DNA of 64,000 nucleotides. It comes from Paraburkholderia phenazinium (GTDB lineage Bacteria; Pseudomonadota; Gammaproteobacteria; Burkholderiales; Burkholderiaceae). Below the pieces are notes generated by a model. That model did not search any database. It saw only the letters and a program-made list of their open reading frames with translations, and was not told the origin of the DNA. The stretch spans positions 4,154,001 through 4,218,000 of the forward strand of contig NZ_FSRM01000001.1 of assembly GCF_900141745.1 (NCBI RefSeq), read 5' to 3'. Positions 54,820 to 63,411 of this stretch are shown piece after piece. Numbering within the stretch: the stretch's first letter is position 1; each line of letters opens with the position of its first letter. The translations under genes and the position numbers were made by a program.

Positions 54820-54892
54820 TTTTTCCGGGTATGCGGCCGTTTGGTCTGTCAAAACATACTTCTCATGCAGTTATCTTAAAGGAGTACGAATC

Positions 54893-55654
54893 ATGAAGCT
54901 CAGCGGGAATACCATTTTCATTACCGGCGCAACCTCAGGCATCGGCCGCGGCCTCGCCGAAGCATTTCATAGCAGGGGCAACAAGGTCATTATCGGCGGC
55001 CGTCGAAAAGCCTTGCTCGATGAAGTGACGCGGGCCAACCCCGGCATGGATGCAGTCGAGATCGACGTGAGCAGTCCGGCGCAAATCGCCAGCGTGACCG
55101 AGAGCCTGAAGCAAAAGTACCCGGCGCTCAATGTCCTCATCAACAATGCGGGCATCATGCCGTTCGACGATGTGACCGGTCCACTGGATGACGCGCAGGC
55201 AGTCCATCTGGTGAACACCAATCTGCTGGGCCCCGTCCGGATCAGCGGTGCATTGATCGAACATCTGAAGAAGCAGCCGGAAGCATTTATCATTAACAAC
55301 AGTTCGGTTGTAGCGTACATTCCGATGTCGATGGCCGCACTGTATTCGGCAACCAAGGCTGCAATCCATTCATACTCGCTGTCCCAACGTTTTGCGTTGC
55401 GTGAGACAAGCGTGCGGGTGCTGGAAATCGCACCGCCCTGGGTCGACACCGATCTGATATACAAGAGCGGCGACGCGCGCGCGATGCAACTGGAACCCTT
55501 CATTGCGGAAACCATGGCGTTGCTCGAGACCGCCAGCACGGAGGTCGTCGTCGAAGCGGGCCAGCAGTTGCGCGACAGCGCCGGGCCGAATGAGCATGAG
55601 GTCGTGAACTACCTCAACCAGATGATCATCGACAACCCTTTGCCGATGCCTTAA
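54893..55654 (+). CDS. Short-chain dehydrogenase/reductase (DltE-like)
   Basis: A 253-residue classical SDR. The cofactor loop is TGATSGIGRGLAEAF, followed by NVLINNAGIMPF (about 79-90) and the catalytic Ser-Tyr-Lys in NNSSVVAYIPMSMAALYSATKA. ATG at 54893 after AAAGGAGTACGAATC, a very good site. Length and motifs resemble the DltE group found in many proteobacteria next to TetR genes. Substrate unknown. Confidence 0.92.
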   Translation: MKLSGNTIFITGATSGIGRGLAEAFHSRGNKVIIGGRRKALLDEVTRANPGMDAVEIDVSSPAQIASVTESLKQKYPALNVLINNAGIMPFDDVTGPLDDAQAVHLVNTNLLGPVRISGALIEHLKKQPEAFIINNSSVVAYIPMSMAALYSATKAAIHSYSLSQRFALRETSVRVLEIAPPWVDTDLIYKSGDARAMQLEPFIAETMALLETASTEVVVEAGQQLRDSAGPNEHEVVNYLNQMIIDNPLPMP

Positions 55655-55676
55655 CAGACTTAACGCAGGAGAAGCG

Positions 55677-56393
55677 ATGTCTGAAGCAAAACCCCGAAGC
55701 GACGCGAACGGCGCTCATCCTCTCGACGCGGTGATATGGAACGCGCTCGCTGGCAAGCAGAATCACCTGGCAATCGGGGATGCTCGCGCACGGCGGTATC
55801 CGACGGATATCGGGCGTTTTGCTGCAGTGGCCGATCACAGCCCGGAGTCCTTTGAAGCATTGCGTTCGCTGATCGACGCACAGGACTCGGTTGCCCTGGT
55901 TACCGCAAATGAGGTTGCATTGCCTTCCGGGTTCTCTGTCATCAGGCGCGCGGCATTGCTTCAGATGATCTGGCAAGGCAAGCTCGGTCAACGGAGCGAA
56001 CTGCAGCATGTCAGCCTCGCCGGGGCCGATGTTCCAGACATGCTCGCTCTGACCGCGGCTACAGAGCCGGGTCCATTTGGCCCACGCACGATAGAACTCG
56101 GTCAATACATTGGCGTTCGTAGTGAGGGCAAGCTGGCCGCGATGGCCGGCGAACGCATGAGGCTTGACGGCTTCACCGAGATTAGCGCCGTTTGCGTGGA
56201 TCCGGCGTTTCGGGGCCGCGGTTATGCCGGCGATCTGATGAAGCTGCTGATTGCGGCGATCAGCGCACGCGGCGAGACACCGTTTCTGCACGTTTTCACA
56301 TCGAACCAGTCTGCAATAGCGCTGTATCGCAAGCTGGGGTTTGTTGACCGGCATGAGATGCATCTGGCGGTGGTTAGCGACGCGCGGGGTTAG
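55677..56393 (+). CDS. GNAT family N-acetyltransferase (FR47-like)
   Basis: A 238-residue protein whose C-terminal third is a GNAT fold. EISAVCVDPAFRGRGYAGDL carries the acetyl-CoA pyrophosphate loop (RGRGYAG), and TSNQSAIALYRKLGFVDRHE is the last motif. The N-terminal half (residues 1-120) lacks a specific hallmark. It follows the SDR gene by 22 bases with AGGAGAAGCG before the ATG, so it belongs to the TetR-linked operon. Confidence 0.88.
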   Translation: MSEAKPRSDANGAHPLDAVIWNALAGKQNHLAIGDARARRYPTDIGRFAAVADHSPESFEALRSLIDAQDSVALVTANEVALPSGFSVIRRAALLQMIWQGKLGQRSELQHVSLAGADVPDMLALTAATEPGPFGPRTIELGQYIGVRSEGKLAAMAGERMRLDGFTEISAVCVDPAFRGRGYAGDLMKLLIAAISARGETPFLHVFTSNQSAIALYRKLGFVDRHEMHLAVVSDARG

Positions 56394-56445
56394 ACGGTTA
56401 GCCGTTACAATCCCTCACTTCGATCCGACAATCGTGATTCGCGCC

Positions 56446-56847
56446 ATGAAACATCTCTTTGCATCGACACTCGCGCTGGTCATCGCGACCGCAAGCACCG
56501 TTGCGATAGCCCAAACATCCGGGGGCGGCGATACGCCCAAACAACATTGCGATTCAGGGTATGTCACCGGTGTGGGCGGCGCGGCACAGAGCTTCCGCGA
56601 ATACCTCGCGCTACCGGACAGAGACAGATATCGCTACTTCGCGGACCACCAGATCCAATGCAAGATCTCCGACGAGGGCCGTGCATTTGACTGCACCGGC
56701 GTCACCAACCTTAAGCATGAACAGATGAGCGTGTACGACGACAGCGACGGCGCGACGATCACTGTGACCGCGCGCGTGGAACTCGATCAGGGCACCTATC
56801 CGGCGATTATCGTGGTGCAAAGAAAAGACGTTCAGTGCGCGCAGTAA
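56446..56847 (+). CDS. Small periplasmic hypothetical protein
   Basis: A 133-residue protein with a signal peptide (MKHLFASTLALVIATASTVA, cleavage after AIA before QTSGG). The mature part has three Cys (KQHCDSGY, QIQCKISDEG, FDCTGV and the terminal VQCAQ provide four) and a beta-rich composition. No family recognised. It is convergent with the MFS gene that ends at 56854, only six bases from its stop. Confidence 0.75.
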   Translation: MKHLFASTLALVIATASTVAIAQTSGGGDTPKQHCDSGYVTGVGGAAQSFREYLALPDRDRYRYFADHQIQCKISDEGRAFDCTGVTNLKHEQMSVYDDSDGATITVTARVELDQGTYPAIIVVQRKDVQCAQ

Positions 56848-56853
56848 ATGCCC

Positions 56854-58140
56854 TCACTGAACCGGGACCGTCTTGCGGCTCGGCGCGGTCCTGTTGATAT
56901 GGTTGTAGATCGCGCCGATGGCCATCAGCACCGAAGTTCCGAGAAACACCGCGCGCATTCCGAAGTGTCCTCCAACGAACCCGCCTAACAAAGGTCCAAG
57001 CACCTGCCCGGTGTACTGGGCGGACGTCGAATAGCCCAGCATTCTTCCTGCAACCGTCTGTGGCACGTTGTGTCTGATGACACTGGCCACGCATGGCAAG
57101 AGACCGCCGAGCGCCGCTCCCATCAGAAATCTCAGCACCACGAGCTGCCACCCCGCAGTAACGAAGGCTTGGGGAATCAGAAGCACTGCTGCGACCGCCA
57201 GACAGCCGACGATCACATTCCAGTGTCCGATCCGATCGGCCAACCGTCCCAGGCGAGACGCGGAAAGTATGCTTCCCAGGGCCGCGGCGGACATCACCAG
57301 TCCCGCGACGAAGGTCACCTGACGCACCTCGACGATCTGTGCGACGAACACCGTGATAATGGGCTCGATGGACATGTTCGCCACCATCAGCAACGCACCG
57401 GTGACGAGCATCGCGACGACGGGGCGCCGGTCCGGGATGGCCTGCCAGTCGACCTGCTGCTTCTCTGTTTTCTTCGGCGCAAGTCGCGGGTCTTCCTTGA
57501 GAAGAAACGCCGTAGCGAGAAACGCGACAAAAATGAGTGTCCCGGCGGCAAAAAAGGTTGCGCGCACACCGATCAGCGGAGGTAACGAACCGCCAATCAA
57601 AGGACCCGCAAGATTGCCGGCCATGATCCCCGACGACAAGACACCAAGCGCCCAGCCGCAGCGACTTTTCGGCGTCTGGGTGGCGACCAGAACGGTGGAC
57701 CCCGACGCGTAGCCGCCAAGAAGTCCTGCCAGCAGTCGCAACGCCACCAGTTGCCAGACGTTGTGCGCCATACCGATCAGCGACATGGCAACCGCCATAC
57801 CCAGGCTGGCGCGAATCAGCATCAGCTTGCGGCCGTAACGATCGCCGAGCCGCCCCCACAAAGGAGCGGTTAACGCAGCGGACAGGAAGGTAGCGCCATA
57901 CGCGACACCGGACCATTGCACAATCGCCGCATGGCTCTTGACGCCCAGTTCTTCGACATAAAGCGGCAGGAACGGCAGCAGCAGGGTCATCGCCACAATG
58001 GTGGTGAACGAGCCGAAGACACAGACGATGAGGTTACGGCGCCAATGAACGGCGCCATCCTGGGCGGGCGGCATTGGAGGCTGCGAGACGCTAGCGGGCG
58101 GGTTCGCCATGATTCGATCCGGGGAAGACGTGGCCGTCAT
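56854..58140 (-). CDS. MFS multidrug-type exporter
   Basis: A 428-residue drug:proton antiporter-like permease with about 12 membrane segments. The loop after helix 2 reads LWGRLGDRYGRKLMLIRASL, the motif of this superfamily, and FSTSAQY-type sequence (YSTSAQYTGQVLGPLLGG) in the second half resembles the MdtG/TetA class. Start: ATG at 58140, directly behind a perfect inverted repeat at 58141-58168. Substrate unknown; export of a toxic aromatic is plausible. Confidence 0.9.
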   Translation of the reverse strand: MTATSSPDRIMANPPASVSQPPMPPAQDGAVHWRRNLIVCVFGSFTTIVAMTLLLPFLPLYVEELGVKSHAAIVQWSGVAYGATFLSAALTAPLWGRLGDRYGRKLMLIRASLGMAVAMSLIGMAHNVWQLVALRLLAGLLGGYASGSTVLVATQTPKSRCGWALGVLSSGIMAGNLAGPLIGGSLPPLIGVRATFFAAGTLIFVAFLATAFLLKEDPRLAPKKTEKQQVDWQAIPDRRPVVAMLVTGALLMVANMSIEPIITVFVAQIVEVRQVTFVAGLVMSAAALGSILSASRLGRLADRIGHWNVIVGCLAVAAVLLIPQAFVTAGWQLVVLRFLMGAALGGLLPCVASVIRHNVPQTVAGRMLGYSTSAQYTGQVLGPLLGGFVGGHFGMRAVFLGTSVLMAIGAIYNHINRTAPSRKTVPVQ

Positions 58141-58168
58141 TCAACGGACCCTATTGGCGGTCCGTTGA
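58141..58168. promoter_or_regulatory. Perfect inverted repeat abutting the MFS exporter start
   Basis: TCAACGGACC and GGTCCGTTGA are perfect 10-base arms around CTATTGGC, adjacent to the MFS start codon. It could be an operator or an mRNA hairpin that hides the ribosome-binding site. Confidence 0.6.
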
Positions 58169-58300
58169 GTATTGCCGCTGCTTTACCCCACGAAACGGTT
58201 TCAGGGGCGACAGTTTGCGATCCTACGGCGTCTCCGGGTAGACATCCAGTCCATTACTCATACTAGTACCGGGAATACCGGTGTTGGCGTTGCCGCCGGC

Positions 58301-59578
58301 TCACGTCAAGGATGTGGCGCCCTCGTTTGATGCCACTGGCGCTCGAAACCCCGGCCGCCTGAGGGCGCCTACAGACAGGCGGATCGCATCGATCAAGGCG
58401 CGCGCCGCGGGCGACGGCGTCCCTTCTGCCCGCACGGTCAAGCCGATATCGCGCTGCGTGTTATGCAACGGTACGTCCAGCACGACGAGTTGGCCCGACT
58501 CGCACTCGTAATGCAACTGCTGCGCCGAGAGCGCCGTCACCATGTCGGTGTGCAGCAGCAGTCCGCGAATCACAGCCAGGTCGGCCGTTTCGACCGTGGG
58601 CATGGGCGGCTTCAGCTTCAAGCGGCGAAACTGCGATTCAAACAGCCCGCGGGCCGGAGCATGGATGCGCGGCACAATCCACTGGACCTGGCGCAAGTCC
58701 GCCATGGTCAGACCGCGCACATTTGCGAGGGGATGATCCCGGCGGGCCAGCACAACCATGTCTTCGGTCACCAGCCTCTCATTCTGCAGGCCGCTGGTTG
58801 GCTCATTGTCCCGCAGCGCACCAAGAATGAAATCGATGTCGCCCGCCCGCAGGCCGGCCACCAGCGTTTCATAGGCACTCTCGTCCGTTATGACCCGCAC
58901 CCCCGGATGTTGCGCACTCAGACGGGCAATCGCATTGGGAAGAATCAGCGTGCGGCCAAGCGGCAACGCGCCGACCGTCACGGCACCCTGAATGTTGCCG
59001 TGCAGCGCAGCAATGTCATCTGGTATGTGGCGCAGTTCGTTCAACGCGCGTCCCACGTACAACAGGAAGGTCTCGCCCTCGGTGGTCAGCAGGATGCCTC
59101 GCGGGCCGCGATGGAACAACCGCAAACCCGAGCCGCTTTCGAGAACCCGGATAGCACTACTGACGGCCGGCTGGCTGATGCCGAACGCGCTCGCGGCGGT
59201 GGGCATGTGACGATGACGCGCCAGTGCCCGGAAAATCTGCAGGCGCCGCGTGTTGAGCAGGTAGGCCGGCAGTGTGCCTTCGGCAGGCACTCGCCGGCGA
59301 GCCTGTCTAAGCGCGCACCACAGTGCCAGCTCGCCGATTTCGGCAAAGATCCGCTCACACCGTTTTAGCACGGCGCGCCCCGTCGGCGTGGGCAGCATGC
59401 CGGACGGCTTGCGCTCGAAGAGCGGTTCCTCGAGCGCCGATTCGAGTTCCTGCACCGACCGGGTCACGGCCGACTGCGCGCGAAAGAGCTCGGCGGCAGC
59501 GCGTGTCGCGCTGCCTGTGTCGGCAACAAGTTTGAACGCTCGCAGATGGGCCAGATTGAGAAGTTCGTTGTTGCTCAC
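58301..59578 (-). CDS. LysR-type regulator with two DNA-binding domains
   Basis: A 425-residue protein, about 120 longer than normal LysR proteins. Two LysR-type winged helices are visible. The first is at residues 8-66 (GSATRAAAELFRAQSAVTRS then ELESALEEPLFERKPSGML). The second is at about 110-172 (RHMPTAASAFGISQPAVSSA then IRVLESGSGLRLFHRGPRGI). One effector domain (about 190-400) follows. I do not see a frameshift or fused stop, so this is a genuine double-headed protein. I recall that two-HTH LysR proteins sit near protocatechuate 4,5-cleavage genes in related bacteria. Those genes are at 61983-64000 here, so it may be their regulator. Confidence 0.88.
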   Translation of the reverse strand: MSNNELLNLAHLRAFKLVADTGSATRAAAELFRAQSAVTRSVQELESALEEPLFERKPSGMLPTPTGRAVLKRCERIFAEIGELALWCALRQARRRVPAEGTLPAYLLNTRRLQIFRALARHRHMPTAASAFGISQPAVSSAIRVLESGSGLRLFHRGPRGILLTTEGETFLLYVGRALNELRHIPDDIAALHGNIQGAVTVGALPLGRTLILPNAIARLSAQHPGVRVITDESAYETLVAGLRAGDIDFILGALRDNEPTSGLQNERLVTEDMVVLARRDHPLANVRGLTMADLRQVQWIVPRIHAPARGLFESQFRRLKLKPPMPTVETADLAVIRGLLLHTDMVTALSAQQLHYECESGQLVVLDVPLHNTQRDIGLTVRAEGTPSPAARALIDAIRLSVGALRRPGFRAPVASNEGATSLT

Positions 59579-60114
59579 GGTGATCGTCGGTTATCGGTCA
59601 AAGATTGAAGCGGGATGTTTCGAAAGCCCCCGCGACGAGAGCGAGTCCCAGGCGGACGCAGAAAGGATTTCCCTCCGTTGATTCAGGCATTCCTTACACC
59701 CCTGCCACTGTTGTATTGCGTGCACAGACGAGATTGCGACTTCATTCTTTTCCCATCTGATTTCTTTATGACCCTGCGGATATCACCGTTGCCTGCAAGC
59801 GTATCCGCCAAAGCTTCGGGATACCAACAGTTCCTTACACAGTACGGATTTCAGAAGCTTACGCCGCCTCACCGCAAACGCAAAATGGTGCTGGATCCGC
59901 ACTTTATACGGATCGCGAATGGTTAACCCCAACTTTCAGCACGATCCCTACTTTCTATATCTTCGTGTCCCAACGGATCACGTTGTTATGGCCGCCCGGC
60001 CACCGCAGCGTATTCGATTTTGCATGAGCCGGGTACACGTAGCTCAGCACGCGAAGTGGCGCGGATCATTCGCACCATGACGTTTTATACGGGGCTTTCT
60101 CGAGGAGAGTAGAC
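59579..60114. other. Gene-free stretch between the LysR and YagU-like genes
   Basis: About 535 bases between divergent genes. A 103-codon frame at 59615-59926 (plus) has a basic, Pro-rich, unlikely translation and no ribosome-binding site. Promoters for both flanking genes should lie here. An AT-rich segment near 59700-59770 suits promoters. Confidence 0.4.
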
Positions 60115-60657
60115 ATGAGCGGTAACTTCAGCATGAGCGGTAACGACGTCAACAAGGGTTCGGCTTTGAACTCGGACAAGCAGGATCTGAAAACCCTATT
60201 TCGTGCCGGCGCGATTGGCGGCCTGACCGGTGCGGTATGCATCTGGATTTACGAAGCGCTGATCTGGGTTGGGGTGCAACACCTGATGCCGCTGGCGGGC
60301 ATTCCGCGCAACGCGACGGGTCTCGTGTTCGGCAAAGCTGTGCAGGAAGCGCTTGGCATCTGGGCGTATCTTCTGGGCACCTTGATTCACTTCTCCTTCG
60401 CAATCGGCTGGGGTGTCCTGTTTGCTCTCATCTGGCCGTATTTCCGTCGCCGCGGGTACGAAGCGACTTTCATCGCGCTGTTCTACGCCATCATCGCGTG
60501 GATCGCGATGCACGTGGCCATCTCGATCGCTTCGGACAATCACCCGAATTACTACGACCCCGCCGTCATCATTGGCGGCTTCATGTCGCACTTCTGCTTC
60601 ACGGTGCCGCTCGCACTGACCGTGAAGAGACTGCTGGCATCGCATCCGGGTGCGTAG
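60115..60657 (+). CDS. YagU-like (DUF1440) inner-membrane protein
   Basis: A 180-residue protein with about four membrane segments: AGAIGGLTGAVCIWIYEALI, IWAYLLGTLIHFSFAIGWGV, ATFIALFYAIIAWIAMHVAI and MSHFCFTVPLALTVKRLL. The pattern matches the YagU family of small membrane proteins, whose member in Escherichia coli is linked to acid resistance. ATG at 60115 after CGAGGAGAGTAGAC. It precedes the porin gene by 50 bases and is probably co-transcribed. Confidence 0.75.
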   Translation: MSGNFSMSGNDVNKGSALNSDKQDLKTLFRAGAIGGLTGAVCIWIYEALIWVGVQHLMPLAGIPRNATGLVFGKAVQEALGIWAYLLGTLIHFSFAIGWGVLFALIWPYFRRRGYEATFIALFYAIIAWIAMHVAISIASDNHPNYYDPAVIIGGFMSHFCFTVPLALTVKRLLASHPGA

Positions 60658-60707
60658 TTCGACGAATCCAGTCTAGAGCGATAAAGGCAAGAGGAGCAAC
60701 GCAAAAA

Positions 60708-61829
60708 ATGAATCCACGTAAAATAGCAGTACTTATTATATCGGTGCTGGGGATCATCTCTGCGGAACACGCGCAGGCACAATCATCGGTCACTTTGTAC
60801 GGGGTACTCGACGAGTTTGTGGGATACCAGTCCAGCAAAACCGGCGGGAAGAGCCAGTCTCTGGTTGCGCTCGGCAACAACGGAGAACTCACCAGCCGTT
60901 GGGGCCTACGCGGAAGCGAGGATCTTGGCGGCGGCTACCGCGCGATATTCGACCTCGAGAACGGCTTCGATCCAGGCACGGGCTCCATGCAGAACGCCTA
61001 TCGGTTCTTCGACCGGCAGGCATGGGTGGGTATCGCGTCGCCTTACGGTGACGTGAGACTCGGCCGTCAAAACACGCCGATGTTCGCCTGGAGCGGCAAT
61101 CTGGACGCGTTTAGCGCGGCGACCTACGGATCTGGCTTCAACAACTTTGCCAACTGGCAGGCTCGCGTCGATAACGATATTGCGTATATCTCGCCGAAGT
61201 TCTACGGCACCCAGGTCGAGCTTCACTATTCGGTGGGCGGGGAAGCGGGTGACACGGCAGGTAATGCCGTCTATCAGGCCGCCGTCCAGTCGAACGTTGG
61301 TCCGGTCTACCTTGCGTTGGCTTACCTGAATGCAGCCAACCCAACGAACAGTGTGCGTGTTCAGGAAGCCATGGCGGGCGCCAACTACGACTACGGTTGG
61401 GGAAAGATCTATTTCGGCTTCTTCAGAGCCAATGACATCATCTCCTCAACGACCGGAAATGCGCTGGCCAATCCCGCCGGGAAATACAATCCGGCGACAG
61501 GCGTGGTCGGCAACGTGGCAGGCAATTACCACAATACCTATTCGTTCTCTGCCGATTACCACATCAATCCGTTCTTTAGCATAGGGGCTGGATACGCGTT
61601 CATCACGGATAGTTCGTCGCTCGACAACACGGCGCGCGAGTTCAGCGCCATCGTCAACTACGACCTCTCCAAGGCGACCCGACTGTACGCAGTGGTATCG
61701 AGGTTGAACAACTCCAACACGGCCGCGTACAAGATGACTGGCGCCAGCATCACAACGGGATCGTTCCTGACGCCAGGCGCAGGTCAGAGCGAAACCGGCG
61801 CACAGATCGGCATTCGCCACATGTTCTGA
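60708..61829 (+). CDS. Gram-negative porin, Burkholderia type
   Basis: A 373-residue trimeric general porin. The signal peptide is about 24 residues (ending EHAQA), then QSSVTLYGVLDEFVGYQSSK starts the first strand. RWGLRGSEDLGGGYRAIFDL and RLGRQNTPMFAWSG follow, and GIRHMF at the end with a terminal Phe is the outer-membrane insertion signal. ATG at 60708 after AAGAGGAGCAACGCAAAAA. Its place next to aromatic-acid catabolism genes suggests uptake of the substrate, though porins of this kind are rather unspecific. Confidence 0.93.
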   Translation: MNPRKIAVLIISVLGIISAEHAQAQSSVTLYGVLDEFVGYQSSKTGGKSQSLVALGNNGELTSRWGLRGSEDLGGGYRAIFDLENGFDPGTGSMQNAYRFFDRQAWVGIASPYGDVRLGRQNTPMFAWSGNLDAFSAATYGSGFNNFANWQARVDNDIAYISPKFYGTQVELHYSVGGEAGDTAGNAVYQAAVQSNVGPVYLALAYLNAANPTNSVRVQEAMAGANYDYGWGKIYFGFFRANDIISSTTGNALANPAGKYNPATGVVGNVAGNYHNTYSFSADYHINPFFSIGAGYAFITDSSSLDNTAREFSAIVNYDLSKATRLYAVVSRLNNSNTAAYKMTGASITTGSFLTPGAGQSETGAQIGIRHMF

Positions 61830-61835
61830 CGATGC

Positions 61836-61933
61836 ATCGCAGCCCGGTTATCCGCGAGGATGATCCGGGCTGCGTACCGATGACTCAGTAGAAATGGAAA
61901 CGTTTGAAGCAGGCCAGCGTGAACCGCTGGCCT
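61836..61933. terminator. Hairpins between the convergent porin and ModA-like genes
   Basis: GCAGCCCGG and CCGGGCTGC form one stem (61839-61873), and AGGCCAGCG and CGCTGGCCT a second perfect one (61911-61933). Neither has a T-run, but their place between two converging genes suits bidirectional transcription stops. Confidence 0.5.
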
Positions 61934-61982
61934 GTTGACTTACATGGGCCCGCTTGACGGGCTCGCGCATTAGGCCGGCTTA

Positions 61983-62714
61983 TCAGGCTGGCTCCATCCC
62001 ATGAGCCAGCTTGGCCGAAGCAGCCTCGGGCGACGCCAGAAACGACAGCAGCGCCTGAGCTGCTTCGCGCTGCTCGGACACCGCGCAGATAGCGGCCGAG
62101 AATACCGTGATGATCTGGATTTCAGCCGGCAGCGCGCCAATGACATCGATGCCTGGCACATGCATCATCTCGCTCCATTGCTGAAACCCCAGCTCGACCT
62201 GGCCTCGTGCGACAAGCGTGCCGACTGGTACGCCAGTCGGCGCCTGCACCATACGCGGCGCGATGGTCTCAACAATGCCCCAGCGCTCGAACAGACGAAC
62301 CAGTTTCTTGCCGCTGGGTCCTGTCGAATAGCCGATGCTGCGCGCGGCGAGAATGGCTTCGCGAGTCGCAGTTTCAGTGCTGATATCGGGTCGCGGCGCG
62401 CCTGCGGCCACCGCTACCGCGACGCCCGAACGCGCAAGGTCGACCCGGCTGCCCGGCACAACGCGGCCCGCCTCTGCCAGCCGCTCGATCACATCAGCCG
62501 CCAGCACTACAATGTCAAACGGTTCGGCATCCTGAACGAGACGGGCCGCAACAACGCCGCCCTTCGATTCAATCAGCACCCTCCGTCCGGAACGCCGCTC
62601 ATAGGCGGCGCTCAATTCGGCCAGCACATCACGGGTGGCCATTGAAGAGACACCCGTGATCGCCTGATTCATGGTTTCGATTTCGTGCATGGCCTCGATT
62701 GCCGTCCTGTTCAA
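61983..62714 (-). CDS. ModA-like substrate-binding protein without signal peptide
   Basis: A 243-residue protein of the molybdate-binding (SBP_bac_11) fold: [40 protein letters not shown] and [20 protein letters not shown]. The N-terminus ([20 protein letters not shown]) has no signal peptide or lipobox, so it is probably cytoplasmic. The acidic or hydroxyl residues that hold molybdate are not evident. The start could also be internal. It is in line with the aldolase and hydratase genes, 3 bases overlapping, so a role in the same pathway (perhaps binding a small anion or sensing an intermediate) is likely. Confidence 0.75.
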   Translation of the reverse strand: MNRTAIEAMHEIETMNQAITGVSSMATRDVLAELSAAYERRSGRRVLIESKGGVVAARLVQDAEPFDIVVLAADVIERLAEAGRVVPGSRVDLARSGVAVAVAAGAPRPDISTETATREAILAARSIGYSTGPSGKKLVRLFERWGIVETIAPRMVQAPTGVPVGTLVARGQVELGFQQWSEMMHVPGIDVIGALPAEIQIITVFSAAICAVSEQREAAQALLSFLASPEAASAKLAHGMEPA

Positions 62715-63394
62715 TCGATATATCGCAAACCTGCCTTCTGCAGCGGTTCGCGCATGTTATACATGTCCAGACCCAACACGCCGGAGGCAAGCTTGGCTCG
62801 TTTCTCGCCTTCGAAAGCTTCACGCGCAGCCGCTTTTTCCAGGACCTTGGCCGCTGAGGCAGCAGGCACCACGACGATGCCGTCCTCGTCCGCCACTACG
62901 GCATCGCCGGGATTCACCAGTGCGCCTGCGCATACCACCGGCACGTTCACGGAGCCCAGCGTCGCCTTGACTGTACCCTTGGCAGAGATCGCTTTGCTCC
63001 ACACTGGAAACTTCATCTCGGTGAGCACGCTCACGTCGCGCACACCTGCATCGATAATCAGTCCAACGGCGCCGCGAGCTTTAAAGCTGGTCGCCAGCAG
63101 ATCGCCGAAATAGCCGTCGGTGCAATCCGCCGTGACACCCGCAACGACGATGTCGCCCGGCTGGATCTGCTCCGCCGCCACATGGAGCATCCAGTTGTCG
63201 CCCGGCTGCAGCAGCACCGTCACGGCCGCGCCGCCTACGCTTGCGCCGCTATAGATCGGCCGCATGTACGGTTTCATCAGGCCGGTGCGGCCCATCGCCT
63301 CGTGCACGGTTGCAGAGCCGAGCGCGCCCAGCCTGGCCGCCACGTCACGATCTGCGCGTTGAATGTTGCGATATACGACTCCCAGTTCATACAT
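62711..63394 (-). CDS. 4-Carboxy-4-hydroxy-2-oxoadipate/HMG aldolase
   Basis: A 227-residue RraA-like class II aldolase. It splits 4-carboxy-4-hydroxy-2-oxoadipate or 4-hydroxy-4-methyl-2-oxoglutarate to pyruvate plus an oxo acid, the last step of the protocatechuate 4,5-cleavage and gallate pathways. [20 protein letters not shown] and [17 protein letters not shown] give the metal and Arg-Asp active-site region, and [20 protein letters not shown] is a family block. It overlaps the ModA-like gene by 4 bases and follows the hydratase gene by 18 bases, so the three form an operon. Confidence 0.92.
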   Translation of the reverse strand: MYELGVVYRNIQRADRDVAARLGALGSATVHEAMGRTGLMKPYMRPIYSGASVGGAAVTVLLQPGDNWMLHVAAEQIQPGDIVVAGVTADCTDGYFGDLLATSFKARGAVGLIIDAGVRDVSVLTEMKFPVWSKAISAKGTVKATLGSVNVPVVCAGALVNPGDAVVADEDGIVVVPAASAAKVLEKAAAREAFEGEKRAKLASGVLGLDMYNMREPLQKAGLRYID

Positions 63395-63411
63395 GACCGA
63401 TCTTCCTTCCT

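Noticed and set aside
54274..54852. 192-codon minus-strand frame opposite the NmrA-like gene
   Set aside because: Shadow of a well-supported gene; no domain and no start signal.
59615..59926. 103-codon frame in the LysR/YagU gap
   Set aside because: Basic, Pro-rich translation without motif or ribosome-binding site.
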